Assembly (NCBI GenBank): GCA_900073065.1
Contig: FJOG01000009.1
Location: 4,782 to 68,781 of the forward strand
From: Phialocephala subalpina
Taxonomy: Eukaryota > Ascomycota > Leotiomycetes > Helotiales > Mollisiaceae
Direction: 5' to 3'
DNA length: 64,000 nucleotides
Shown here: in pieces, positions 11,255 through 22,297 of the stretch
Layout: every line of letters begins with the position of its first letter
Position numbering within the stretch: position 1 is the first letter of the stretch
Made by a program: the position numbers and the translations under genes
Notes under the pieces: model-generated
Told to the model about the DNA's origin: nothing
What the model saw: only the letters and a program-made list of their open reading frames with translations
The model's database searches: none

Positions 11255-13132
11255 ATGCCAGAGATCAACACAGGCTTCGAATACCGGCCCCTCCCGGAAC
11301 CCGATTCTTTTCGCCTCATTCTCCTCCAGCCAGCCTCGTCCCATGATCAAGATCTTCAATGCACCCTTGAATACACCACAATCTCACACTGTGATCGAGA
11401 GATCATCGATCACTATACCGCATTATCTTACGTTTGGGGTGATCCGACGCGACAGGGGAAGATTTGGATTGATGGAACCCCTGTTGTGATCACGGAGAGT
11501 CTTGATGCTGCGTTGAGGGATCTGAGAGATGAGGGAAGGGTGTTGAGGATTTGGGCCGATGCGTTGTGTATCAATCAGCAAGACTTAGAAGAGCGAGGTA
11601 GTCAGGTGAAGCTCATGGGAGACATATACTCAACAGCTCACCACACGGTTATCCACCTCGGCTCCTCCAAAGCTGATGAGAAATTGCTGACAGCAATCCC
11701 CTCGAACACATCAGGAATCATCACCAACGATCTGTCTGTCGATGACCTTATTAACACATCTGAAATTACACTGTTGAAATTGCCCTGGTTCAGTCGTGTT
11801 TGGATCTTCCAAGAACTTCTTCTGTCTTCGGATCCCTGGGTCCAGTGCGGGACAATTCGCGCTAGGTGGAATCAGCTCTGCGGCGTACTGTTGCGGAAAA
11901 GTCAAGGGAGAAGCAAGCAGCTTCAGGTAGTTGCCGACATGAACTCTGCTCGAACGGTCCATAAGCAGAAGCTATTTAGTCATCTGATCGCAAGGAGAGG
12001 ACTTGGTGCTACAGATCCGAGAGATATGATATTCGCCCATTTCGGTATCGCTGCTGATGTTGAAGCACTGGGAGCTTATGTGAAAGTCTCATACGAGGAC
12101 AGCTGTGCTAAGATATACAACGATACTGCGAGATACTTGTTTGGTGAGATTGGTCTCGAGACGCTGTTTCACCACGCAGCGGACACTGAGTCTAGGAGTC
12201 GAGTCGAGGGACTCGCTTCCTGGGCTCCAGACTGGAGTGTCCCCTCGGCCGCGCTAGCGCCAATGTACAGAAACAACACTCTAATCACGAAGATGCCCAA
12301 AGCGAACGAGAACTGCACCTTCCTCAAAGACCTTCCTATCCTTGCATGTCTCGGATACGAAGTTGATACCATCACCAGCTTCAGCCTTCCCTTACCGAGC
12401 CCAGCTTCACTTGGACGTTTCGCCAGAAACGAGTATCACCAAGCCGTCAAAGATCTTCAAACCATGTACAGTGTCGGAAGTGGAGTCTGGTGGTCAGGAG
12501 ACGACGACGGGCAGCATCGACACATCAATCTTAGAGGCAGGGAAACAGAACATGAGAGGCTTGGTCAGATAATCCACGATGAATGGTCGGCTCTTATACA
12601 CCACGACATTCCTCTCGTCTCTCTCACACATACACATTTCGATGAAGAGATGGGGATGCATAGGGAATTCTTGGATGGCTTTGAAATGTGGGTGAGGGGA
12701 AGAGGAAAGGAGGAAATCATCATGGTGGGATATGATAGTGACGGGTTCGAGTCTTTGATTTACGGGTACCTGATACCGGGAGCAAAAGAGAATGTCTTGG
12801 CTGGGAGGAGACTTGCAATCACCGCCTCAGGAAAGCTAGGCATCGTTCCAAGCTGCGCTCAAAAGGGAGATCGGATTGTCTTCTTGGCGGGATCGCTGGT
12901 GCCGTACATTGTAAGACGCCACGGAGAACAGGAAGGGAAAAGTGATGAGATCGAAAACATCATTGCTGGTGAGAGATTCGCACAGGAAAATTTGGGAAGA
13001 AGCGAGGTCTCGGGGAAGAAGTTTGGGAAACGGTTGGTGCATTGTGCTTTGATCGGTGAGGGATATATTGAAGGTGAGGTTGGGTGGACGCCAAAGGAGG
13101 AGAGACCGCGGGCTGTTTTTGCTTTGAGTTGA
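11255..13132 (+). CDS. HET-domain (heterokaryon incompatibility) protein
   Basis: Single-exon gene, 625 residues. The HET domain occupies about residues 50-210 and shows all three classical blocks: LSYVWGDP (57-64), RIWADALCINQQD (98-110) and QVKLMGDIYS (117-126), followed by WFSRVWIFQE. HET domains are TIR-like and trigger cell death when genetically different hyphae fuse; many copies are orphan or serve in defence. The C-terminal 400 residues have the usual weakly conserved HET-family tail (EGLASWAPDWSVP) and no repeat, NACHT or ankyrin module. The ATG at 11255 is in good context (aaac before it) and is preceded by a TATA-poor leader. There is no adjacent partner gene of the het-S or het-C type. 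Confidence 0.95.
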   Translation: MPEINTGFEYRPLPEPDSFRLILLQPASSHDQDLQCTLEYTTISHCDREIIDHYTALSYVWGDPTRQGKIWIDGTPVVITESLDAALRDLRDEGRVLRIWADALCINQQDLEERGSQVKLMGDIYSTAHHTVIHLGSSKADEKLLTAIPSNTSGIITNDLSVDDLINTSEITLLKLPWFSRVWIFQELLLSSDPWVQCGTIRARWNQLCGVLLRKSQGRSKQLQVVADMNSARTVHKQKLFSHLIARRGLGATDPRDMIFAHFGIAADVEALGAYVKVSYEDSCAKIYNDTARYLFGEIGLETLFHHAADTESRSRVEGLASWAPDWSVPSAALAPMYRNNTLITKMPKANENCTFLKDLPILACLGYEVDTITSFSLPLPSPASLGRFARNEYHQAVKDLQTMYSVGSGVWWSGDDDGQHRHINLRGRETEHERLGQIIHDEWSALIHHDIPLVSLTHTHFDEEMGMHREFLDGFEMWVRGRGKEEIIMVGYDSDGFESLIYGYLIPGAKENVLAGRRLAITASGKLGIVPSCAQKGDRIVFLAGSLVPYIVRRHGEQEGKSDEIENIIAGERFAQENLGRSEVSGKKFGKRLVHCALIGEGYIEGEVGWTPKEERPRAVFALS

Positions 13133-14132
13133 TGACTTGGAGATTTACTTTCTAGGTGAGCCGTTGTGTATGCTAAACTGTCACTGGTTTGGTCATCTCA
13201 ACTCTCTCGTCTCACCTTCGGTCCCCAAATTTACCACCTTCTTACTCTAAACCCCGCTCTCCACCTTCGCCCTAACTTGCTGCCCTCATCCACCTTTTAC
13301 CTTCCACACTTTCCACTTACCGCACCTTCCAATTTGCTCACCTTCAATTTACGTCACCTACCTCAACTTCCACCTCCCTGAACTTCCATTGCCTCGGTCA
13401 TCTTCTACGAACGTCGACTTCAGCCCACCTCATTCAACCTCAACCTTTTCGCAAACCTCGAACTTCCACCACGCTCTTCATCCAGAGAGAGCGGTCTGCT
13501 TCTATGGCGATCCCCAATGTTTTGTTCCGAGGTATCGGGTCGCTTTGGGGAAACAATATCGAGTCTGGTCTTAGACGATGATTCTGATCGTCGGGAGCAC
13601 AAAGGATTGTGAGAGATACACCCAAGAGGAAGTTTCTCTGTTGAGTAATAATCCTTTAATGATCATAACCATTTCATGCTTCACTCTGTCCATTTCCTCA
13701 ATCATAGCCCGAGCTGCTATGTAAGCGACAGCCATTCTGTGATATATATCCGGGCGAAGAAGGAATCGTATATCCGCTCGCCAATCAACCATGTTATTGA
13801 AGAGGAATCAAAAGAAACGGAGGAAAGAAGGTCCTCGAGATTACTATTCGTTGCTTTTTAACCTTATTATCCGGGCATGGGTTAAACTTTCTGGACCAGT
13901 ACGAACCCGGTGTTCACATCGCACAGCATCTTACCCCAGGAGCGAGAATTTCCCAGTCCGGATATTAGCCAAGGGTCTCAGATGAACTTTGTATGCAATA
14001 ACATTTCTAAGCAGCTCATTATATGATATTTCACAATGATGTAGTACTGAAGCAAGAAAGTACTTAACATGATCCTCTGTTTTGCCCGGAACTTCATTCA
14101 CTCCACAATACAGATCACTTCTTAAATTTAAA
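13133..14132. other. intergenic 1 kb, pyrimidine-rich
   Basis: Positions 13200-13480 are strongly C- and T-rich on the + strand with loosely repeated caccttc and cttccac units. The rest has nothing I can assign. The open frames here are products of the low-complexity sequence. Confidence 0.5.
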
Positions 14133-14994
14133 ATGCAGCTATTGAAGATTTTCACCTTCCCAACTGTTCTTCTAGCGTTCACGGATGCTAGACCTCATTA
14201 TACGAATAATTGGCTTCCCAATCGTTAGACTAAGATTCCAACTATAGTCATCGCTGGCGTCACTGTTCCAAACACACCTATAGTTCAAGCTGCGCAGGTT
14301 TATGCTCGCGCTCATGCCGATGACATGACATTCAATCATATCATGCGTTCTTGGCTATTCGGCGCGATTATCATCAATAAGAACGCAACTTTGAGCTCAA
14401 CCATTGAACCTGAAACCCTTGCTGTCGCAGTGTCGCTGCCATTCTCCACGATCTTAGCTGGGACAACACTGGCGCACTTATCTCCACCGACAAGCGCTTC
14501 GAAGTTGACGGTGCTATTGCAGCTTGGGACTTCATCGATTCTGCAGTCACGAACGGCACAGCTCATGGATGGGACGAATACCGCAAACAGCTGGTTTGGG
14601 ACTCAATTGTTTTGCATACTGATCCTTCTATCTTCCAATACAAGCAGCCTGTTGTAAAGACAACTGCGACTGGGATCTTTGCGGACTTTCAAGGACCGAA
14701 TAGCGATCTTTCTCACACATTGACATGGGATGAGTATTATCAAGTCAAGGACGCATTTCCTAGACTCGATATTGGGCCGAGTGTAACCAGGATTATTTGT
14801 GGTTTTGCAAGGACCAAGCCTGCCACGACTTATAGTAAAATCTCCCGTACCTCAGCATTGACTGACAAGCTTGGCTGACATTGGATACAGACAATTGGAT
14901 GATACAGTATGGTGTACGTTACGTGGAGAATTACACCGAGGAGGCAAAAGGGCATCTGGGTATCGATATGGTTGACGGATCGCTTCCGAACTGA
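14133..14994 (+). pseudogene. HD-domain hydrolase (cyanamide hydratase-like), broken
   Basis: Read across its breaks, the sequence resembles fungal HD-domain cyanamide hydratase-type proteins. It has a hydrophobic leader, then MTFNHIMRSWLFG, the metal-binding HD pair in AILHDLSWDNTG, and a C-terminal KPATTY segment. A typical 56-nt GT-AG intron (14835-14890) lies near the 3' end, and the gene ends at TGA 14992-14994. Two lesions are visible: an in-frame TAG at 14226-14228, and an 8-nt insertion at 14430-14437 (gtgtcgct, partly repeating the preceding gctgtcgc) that shifts the frame just before the HD motif. Both are in or before the catalytic region, so no active enzyme is expected. Intact members hydrate cyanamide to urea or act on related small nitriles; the substrate of this one is unknown. 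Confidence 0.75.
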
Positions 14995-15226
14995 TGTCCT
15001 AATGATTACGTGAAAAAATAGAAGGTGATTTGGACCAATGGTAGCATCATAGATTTGATTGAAGAGTTTATTTAATATAGACATCTTGCAGTTTCTGAGC
15101 TCTAAACACCAGTCCCAACCATCACATCAATTTTTGCCACGAAAATATGTATCCGTACTTGACGAACAGAGCGGTGAAATCAGCTCAAGATAAAAGTAGA
15201 AAAGTTGTAGCTCAACTGACCAACCA

Positions 15227-16274
15227 CTACTTGCCACCTTCCTTTGTCACGAGAAACTTCAACCACATATCTTCACGCTCCTCATACCTCCGCCTAAGAT
15301 TTCTCAGATCTTCTTCTAATTGCTCCCTCCTCTGCTGTTCCATTCTCAACTTCTCCCTCTCATTCATTACCATCTCAGCGAGCTTCTCCGTTGAAAGACC
15401 TTCCAACCCCTCCTCTGTAGATACCTTGCTCTGTCCTACAAGACCATCTGACCTCTCGAGTTGTTGTGCGTTTTTGGGCGACTTCCCATGAACATGACGA
15501 AGATGAGTCTCATAGTTGTCCTTCCTCGTGAAACCTTGTCGAGATCGACGGCATCCTTGTTCGCTGCATAAGTAAGGTGCAGACTTGTGGTGAACGCTGG
15601 TTCGATGACGATCGACATCTTTCTGCGATCGAAATCGCCTGCTGCAGTAATTACACACGAATCGTTTGGGCTTCGGCAACTCGCTGGTCGCTCGTTCCTG
15701 GGAGCTATGAAGAAATAAGTTGATGAGATCAAATGATGCCAGGATCGACAGGTGTTTGGAGAAGAGAAATTGGATAACATATACCTGTTTGGTCCGTTCT
15801 CAACGCCATTGGAATCCACCAGATTCAAAGCTGGGGTATTAGGAAGGCCCTGGAAGTCTCCAAGTTGATGTAAGCTCCAGGTGTACACATTCTCAAGCAA
15901 ATCGCATGGATCGTTCCTCCCGACAACTGCAGGGCTGAGAAGGCTTTGAAGCGGATCATCGTAACCGTTCGCGAAACGGGTTTCAGGAGCATCTAAAACC
16001 AGTCAACAACTTTGCCGACCAAGAATAAGAATTAGTACGTACGGTCGTTACGTGCAGCGTTATAGTGGCTAAATTACACCACTATCACCACCATCATGGA
16101 TTTAAGCAGCGGGGTCGATGGTGGTGACAGTGGTGTAATTCAGCCACTATCACGCTGCACGTAACGTTGCTGCCTTCTCACTGTCCCCGCTGCTATACAG
16201 GCCCTCAGGCTCTTACCAAGGAGTTGGATTGGCCATGGTGTTGCTGATGAACGATCCAATTCATTCTCCGCCAT
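15227..16274 (-). CDS. C2H2 zinc-finger protein with C-terminal coiled coil
   Basis: Three exons, 16217-16274, 15785-15992 and 15227-15704, give 247 residues. All junctions are GT-AG and in phase. Two C2H2 fingers follow one another: Cys106/Cys109/His122/His127 and Cys135/Cys140/His156/His161. Residues about 185-240 are a charged helix with heptad-like Leu and Arg/Glu spacing (EQLEEDLRNLRRRYEERED), a likely coiled coil for dimerisation. The N-terminal 95 residues show no known domain. The protein is probably a DNA-binding regulator; its targets are unknown. Intron 1 is 224 nt, much larger than the others here, because it contains a foldback element (listed separately). The start at 16274 gives the first exon MAENELDRSS; it rests on splice reading, not on a family match. 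Confidence 0.8.
16046..16166. mobile_element. 121-bp foldback element (MITE) inside an intron
   Basis: Two arms of about 50 bp, 16046-16095 and 16117-16166, are reverse complements with only about three mismatches. They start with cgttacgtgcagcg and end with cgctgcacgtaacg, leaving a loop of 21 bp. The element lies wholly within intron 1 of the C2H2 gene, between its donor and acceptor. The size and near-perfect symmetry fit a miniature inverted-repeat transposable element. No clear target-site duplication can be defined at the borders, so the superfamily is open. Confidence 0.85.
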
Positions 16275-17264
16275 TGAATCGAGTGTTGCAGTATGAATAG
16301 AGCCGTAGAGTCTCCAGAAAAGATAGGTTACAATGAAACATGGGCTGAGCGAGCAGCTTTAAAAACCGATGAGGGAGGAGAGAAAGGGCGAAAGGGCTGG
16401 CAGCTGCCTCCATAGATATACAAGATGGTGGGGAGCCACGTGCGCACTAAGGCAAGGCGGACAAGGCAAAACAAGGCCCAAAGTCAGGCAAAGTGGGAAG
16501 GAAAATGAGAGCCGACGGCCAAGCTGAATCAGGCTGTGCACGTACTCGGTGAAGCACAAGCGTTGAGTGTGACTCGTTACAAACTTCTGGGAGCTGTAAC
16601 GCAGTCGGTAGCTTGAATAAAGCAAACGAATGTCGTCAAACTCGCCATCGTGGTAGTTAAATAGTGATATACCCTTAACCACGTCTCGCATGTCTCGGTT
16701 CAAAGAAAGGAGGACGGTAGTAGTGTGGAGTGAAAGTGGACGGGGAAATGCTACTTTATTTTCCGCGGGGTCGATTTAGCGTTGCTTAGTGTACTAATGT
16801 GCTGGAGATGATTGGGCCGATAAGGTGTCACTGGCCTGCAAAAATTGTTTCTTATCGGACGAAACTCGCGGTCGGCATCACTTCTCCATGGACCGCGACG
16901 ATGCTTTTTTGGCAGTGAGTGTGGGAGAGCTATATCTCGGACTGATATTTGGTTCAATCTCTTCTTGTTATTTCGGTCTTCTTCGTTATTTCCTGTCTCC
17001 ATCCGAATTGCGTTTGAAGCGGTTTTATTAGACTTTAGTAGAAAATAATAATTTATCTTTATTTTCACCGCCCAAATAGAGACTTTCTTCTATGATGCAT
17101 CAATAGACTCATGTTTTGTCATAGTATGCATATAGAAATCTACTTTCGGCGAAACAAACTATCGGCTCAGAAGACGGTATTGACAAAGATGAGAAAGTCT
17201 ACCTAAACACTTCCGAACGACGGAAACATCAATCTCGCAACTTGCCAACTGGGAGTTCGATGCA
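16275..17264. other. intergenic 990 bp
   Basis: Upstream region of the C2H2 gene and 3' flank of the pepsin-like gene. Open frames of about 105-114 codons on the minus strand have no protein-like features. Nothing further seen. Confidence 0.5.
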
Positions 17265-18672
17265 TTAGCTAGTCACTCCGTGCAGTACTAACAAAGGGTC
17301 CTTACATGATATGGTCTTTTCATCCCAATCAAAAACTCCATACACCTTCTTTAAGAACGTCATTCCAAAAAGCATAAGCTCGGGTGTTACACCATCCATG
17401 AAATATGGCAATCCAGTAACTATAATTGTACACTCCTCTCGAGTATACTGGCATTCCGAATCTGTAGGTATTATCCTTTCCACATAGTCTTCGCCTGTGA
17501 TGGTAATGTTTTGGCCTCCGAAGTCGATTATCAAATCCGGTAGGTCCGGAATGCTGTCGCACTCAACCACAAGCCCTCCACTACATTCACTTCGATACCA
17601 TTCTATCTTATTGTTGAATGACTGTATCATAGACCATGGTAGCCCGATATATGGTGTGGTGCTGGAAAACAATGCCGTCCAATTGAGCGTGGCTCCATGG
17701 CCTAAGGTATCAATTCGTTTAGTTGCACCTGAACAGTCGTATCTCTTCACGTACAGGGCATCCACGCGAATCGTCCACTTTGTCGTATTTAGTGGGTACA
17801 AGGGGTGACTAACGAGGTCTCCTTCAAATAAGTCGAAGTTGTAGCCACCGAATGTGATATGTCCTGCGCTCGATGTGTCTGTGGGCCACAATATAGAGAA
17901 CATGTTTCTTTCCAACACACCACTGTCGATCATCTGACGGAATTGGCCTTTGACTCGAGGTTGCCCTGGCTTGGTGGGAAGTGGTGGTCACTGTTCTTCG
18001 ATGGCTAGACCGAGAATGCTATCGAATGAACTGAGCTCAGCAATATGGTTTGGGAGACTGTAGCCTTTCAACTCGATGAAATCCAGACAAGGAATGGTGA
18101 AATTCGTTCCCAGGGTCAGTGTATCAATAGAAATGACTCCAAACCCTTCCGCAAAGCCATACATTAAAGTGATTTCAGTCCCATTACGTTCGTAGGTAGA
18201 CGATGAACTAGAATTGTAGCGCTGCAAGAATGCTCTGCAGTGTTCTCCGTCACAGGATGCTGATGAAACGAAGGGATCGGACCAAGTGAGGTCAAGGATT
18301 GCACGAAATTGCTGGGGTGGTGTCCCTAGGGATATGTTGATCGTATAAGTGTACTCATTACTGTGTATCTAGTTCCGGTATGCGGTCAGATAGTGTTTGA
18401 TAACTTGATGTGGTAATCGGTCTCCTTACAATTGGCGAACCTCCTGGGTACAATGCAAAAACTTCCCCATTGCCATGGCCATAGGGCTGACTGAGAGGCT
18501 GTTGGTGCTTCGCAACTGCTTGAGGAGAGTTCACAGGGTACAATGCTGGCAGCTCACGCTTAACGTTTGCCTGTTTGGTCCGTTCTTGTAATAACGGAAG
18601 TGAAAGCTTGGCCGACAATGCGAGAGGTAATAGTATCGCGACTAAGGTCACAATGGAAGACTTCGACTTCAT
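17265..18672 (-). pseudogene. pepsin-like (A1) secreted protein, catalytic Asp lost, one stop
   Basis: Exon 1 is 18430-18672 and exon 2 is 17265-18368. The 61-nt intron has GTAAGG, a CTGAC branch and CTAG. The protein has a signal peptide and a propeptide-like segment, then an A1 aspartic peptidase fold: YTINISLGTPPQQF, FDSILGLA and DLIIDFGGQNITITGEDYV. The first catalytic motif, normally DTGSS, reads DLTWSD. The second, normally DTG/DSGT, reads SSTTP with no Asp, so the protein cannot be an active protease. An in-frame TGA at 17988-17990 splits exon 2, with clear homology continuing in the same frame (RVKGQFRQMI). A poor 45-nt alternative intron could remove the stop. So this is either a decayed gene or a non-enzymatic secreted A1-like protein with a recent stop. 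Confidence 0.75.
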
Positions 18673-19821
18673 CGCTGCGATTTCTTCGAATCTGGATTAC
18701 GCGCTGAAAAGCGAGAGCTTTCAGAGTGATGAATCTTTTCAGAGGGTGGTTCCGACAGCGTGGAACCGGGTAAATGTACGTGGCTACAGGAACTTTCGGG
18801 AGTATGTCCCGAGATTTTCTTGTTGGAAGGTTCATACGGCTCACAGTACCGGGGTTGTATCTAAGAATCACATGTCGCGCTTTCACGGCTCGACTGATTG
18901 GGTTTGATTAAGGCAGCCACGACTAAGAAATTTCCTTTGTCGCAATACGGAAAAGTTCAATTCCTCGAGGCGTGTGCTTCTCTTGACACATTGTCGCAAT
19001 ATGAATACAGCTGCAACTCCCGCTCGCTATCCAACTCGCGAGGTCTAGAGGGAGGATTATTAAGCCGCAACCGGTTCCAGAGACCCTATTTTGACAGGTC
19101 TCGTCGCATCTTTGCAGGTTGTTTGCCTCATTCAACTCACGAGGTGCAGCTTTTGTTGGTGGCTGGGATTTCAATGCAACATGAAACACTTTTTTGTAGA
19201 CGTTGTTGCAGTTTCAATCCTACGTTTAATTAGATATTCAGAAGTTGTTGGAAAGATCATGAAGGCAAATTTCAGTGTTAGTTTTGATTAAATGCTGCTC
19301 ATGTTAGTGATTTATATAGCGGCAATTGGTGGAGGCTACTACTACGACATTCTTCAATGCACTTTGAATTCCAACTGCATTTCGTATCCGGGTAAACTGT
19401 ACCCATCGCATGTTGTGTTCTTGGTTCATTCCCACAAAGCAAAGTTATCTTCTCTAGAAGTTCATTTCCAATTACTGTGGTGCATATAAATTCACAGCCT
19501 GTAACCTGTGTGATATCGGAACCTAGGCCCCGTGAGCGGGCTTGATGTCTAAAAACAGCAACAACAACGGGGCGTAGTGAAGGTAGAAGTTCGGATATAA
19601 TAATAGGGATTATCCTCCTAAGTATTGTAAGTCTTAAAGTCTTTCTTCGCCCCAGCGACAGATTGGTTTGCAGCCAATACCTGAGATCCGTCCTCAACCT
19701 CTGAGCTCACCCAACTACACTCTCTTCAGCAGCCGCTATAATTCATAGCTCACTATACCCTTATCGTTAGTGTTCGCTTCTTTGATGTATGAGATAATGT
19801 TACTGATGCTCGAGCAGAACT
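18673..19821. other. intergenic 1.15 kb
   Basis: Between the divergent pepsin-like and small secreted genes. A minus-strand open frame at 19299-19697 is Cys-containing but lacks a signal peptide, and its start is not an ATG-led protein I can support. No repeat seen. Confidence 0.4.
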
Positions 19822-20288
19822 ATGTTTCTGAAACATGTTCCTCTCATCGCTTTATCAGCAGCTGTCTTCTTTACCTGTCCTGCTACTGCCGAAACGTGGG
19901 GGACCCTGGACACGACTTCAATCAGTTACGACTCCTTCAAAAGTCCCTTGCTGGAGACAATTTACTCTTCGTTGGTCCTAAAGGCGTTTACAAGAAAGTC
20001 AATGATGACAACCTTATCTATGTCAATTTTATGCCAAAGGAACAATTCTCAACCGACTACCCCAAAGAGTACGAGGACTTCATCGCTGCATTGGATACTT
20101 GGAGTGTGAAGGGACTGAGTTTTCGTTCTGGATCTGTTGCTGTATTAGAGGAACGAGCAATTTGTGGAGATTTTTATACAGCAAAAGGCAGTGGTTCAAT
20201 ATACCAAACTTGCGCATGCAAATTCTATGGTCAAATCTGTGGTGGACAGTATTTCAATTGTGTTGAGATCTATAACTGTCAGAAATAA
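19822..20288 (+). pseudogene. small secreted Cys-rich protein, frame broken at a G run
   Basis: An ATG at 19822 opens a clear signal peptide (Lys-His, then a hydrophobic core ending in ATAET). The rest of a small protein with six C-terminal cysteines and a GSGSIYQTCACKF segment lies in the next frame and ends at 20288. The two frames meet at a run of five G (19898-19902), where one extra base would join them. I found no intron with usable signals and correct phase. The locus is therefore a gene with a 1-nt deletion, or a homopolymer sequencing error. Total length would be about 155 residues. I do not recognise the family; size, secretion signal and cysteines are effector-like. Confidence 0.55.
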
Positions 20289-20911
20289 TAGCTTTGTGAT
20301 GTTGGAGATACGTATTGAGATCTGGAGATCGTCTTTCATTTCTTTCAAAGAGGTAGATACGCCGTGTTGGGGCAATCGAGTTATCACCAGATCACGGGCA
20401 GGTTTTCAGATGCACTCGCTGATTATCGAATTTATCAATTATTGTGCAACTTCTCGAGATTCCGAAAGGACCAGAGCAATTGGGGATTGGAATTGGGAAT
20501 TTACGACCTTGGATATGTGTTGCTAGCTGGCTATAAAGTCATCCCCTACAGAATGAAGAATATATATGCGCATCGTCCATGGACTGAAACATGGCAACAT
20601 CGTCAAGGAGCAGATGCTCGTGGAGGGGAAAGTGGTATGGGGAAGACGCAGGAGATCAGTCCAGCGCTACACCGTAGGTCGTGCAGATTGTAGTTGGCAA
20701 ATATATTGCTTACCCAAAACCATAGAGTGGAAGTGTTAAAGCTCGATAAATCAAGGGAGATATGCAGAAGGAAGTAAGACTACCATAATATGGCAGGTGA
20801 TTTACGAATCAACTGCGTTTGAATATCACCTCTCTTAAGCTATTATCACCCACAATATCGTTATAAGAATGCTCTTCAACTCGGGCATCTCTTCGAAGCT
20901 TATCGATTGTT
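20289..20911. other. intergenic 623 bp, convergent
   Basis: Lies between two genes pointing at each other, so it holds their 3' ends. Nothing else seen. Confidence 0.5.
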
Positions 20912-21442
20912 TCAAGGGGGCGTCGTAATTGAAGTCAGCGCATCGCAAACATCATACTTGGTGAGAAATGCCCCCAACGCTTTGGCACCTGTGACGCAAG
21001 TCGCGCAATTGCAGAGCTGTTTTGATAGATCAGCCATTTGTTCTCATTTACTTGTTGACCCAAAGTAGCATAGGACAATGGGGAGAAGTGAAAAGAATTT
21101 CATACCCCAGAGACGTCATTCTTCACGCAAGTTAATACGCCTGGTACGCTCGAAGCCTTGTCTATGATGATCGCTTCGGAAATGCACACGCTGTCTCCGA
21201 TGATAGTGACGCAGTCTTTGAGGCACTTTATGCTCAGGTCAGGAGAGAGTGCATCTGTGCTTTCTATGGATCTGTCAGTCAAGCGTCTGAAGAATGGGTC
21301 CATCTGAAGAGGACTTACGGTCATCGACTGTGAGGATCACGCTTGTTGATGAAGACGCTTCTGATCTAGCTTGACGAAGGGAAGGAGAGGCAATGGCGAG
21401 TCCCACGATGCCAGCGAGGAGAAGTGGGGTGTTAATACGCAT
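20912..21442 (-). CDS. small secreted protein with eight cysteines
   Basis: Three exons, 21319-21442, 21106-21263 and 20912-21016, give 128 residues. The introns are 55 and 89 nt (GTAAGT and GTATGA donors), and every junction keeps frame. If intron 2 were retained, a stop would follow at once. The protein starts with a signal peptide (MRINTPLLLAGIVGLAIA). The mature part has exactly eight Cys, including a CLKDC start, a CNC pair and a final DVCDAL. The cysteine spacing is loosely like CFEM proteins but does not fit that pattern, so I leave the family open. It is probably extracellular and disulphide-stabilised. It lies in a cluster of decaying secreted-protein genes, which suggests a fast-evolving, possibly host- or competitor-facing region. 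Confidence 0.7.
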
Positions 21443-22297
21443 TGCGAAGGCTATGGAGTTTCGATGCTAGTTCGAAGGGGCCAATGCTTGTGAAGTTTTC
21501 CCAGGGTTAGATTCTCATTTTCGTGTCTGTTGAAGGGACTTGGCGCTTTATAACTGTAGAATGCAACCGTTTGCCATAACAATTTTTGAGCTAAATGAAA
21601 ATGTGTGCAATACTCTAGAAAGGCTACCTATTCTGACGCTCACTGCAGCCAGGTATAGTCCTCTTTAATTGTCGGTCCGATGTTTTAATTATCTGACGCG
21701 GAAGATAGAGCGTATGTTATTATTGTGAAGTAAGAATAAACTTCGTGCCTCGGTAAGCGATGTATTCGGATGAACGTAAAGTAGGTCGTCGCGCGAAGTT
21801 ATTCGGCTGTTCTCTGGCTCGTGTTCTGGATATTCCCAACCGCGCGGGTAAAACCAATCTGACTGCGCCGTTAATATGCAAAATTTTGTTGATGACCGGG
21901 TACAACCTCGCGAATACGAGACTGGAAAAATATCTCCTATTTGGAAGCACCCAGCCTCCCCACCAAAGGTTTCTGTGCATGTGTGAGAGGGCTGCGAGTC
22001 CTTCGTATTGTTCATACTCAATTCCAGGCCTTTAACTGAGCCGCTCGCTTAGCTACCCCGCCCCCTTTTCAGTATATCCTGCATCACCTTCTCACGGCAC
22101 ATACAACAACAACGAAAATGCACAGAAATGGCGACAACGAACATGATGACGGAGATGAACAAGAATCTAATCCATTTTCCCCCTTTGCCAATGCCTTAAG
22201 CTATGTACACTATCAAAACTACTATTTACAGTAGTTGGAACTTGGTTCCGGATCCAAGTCGATCGGAATGGAGGCACCAGCTTCATTGATCTATATT
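21443..22297. other. intergenic 855 bp
   Basis: Upstream of the 8-Cys protein and downstream of the aminotransferase. A 38-codon open frame at 22118-22234 (+) with an A-rich leader is the only item of note; it is acidic at its start and aromatic at its end, and I cannot support it as a gene. Confidence 0.4.

Noticed and set aside
16359..17068. Minus-strand open frames of 105-114 codons upstream of the zinc-finger gene
   Set aside because: No recognisable features and biased composition; likely promoter and leader sequence.
19299..19697. Cys-containing minus-strand frame as another secreted protein
   Set aside because: No signal peptide and no coherent exon structure.
22118..22234. 38-codon open frame with an A-rich leader
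   Set aside because: No signal peptide, domain or splice continuation; could be chance.
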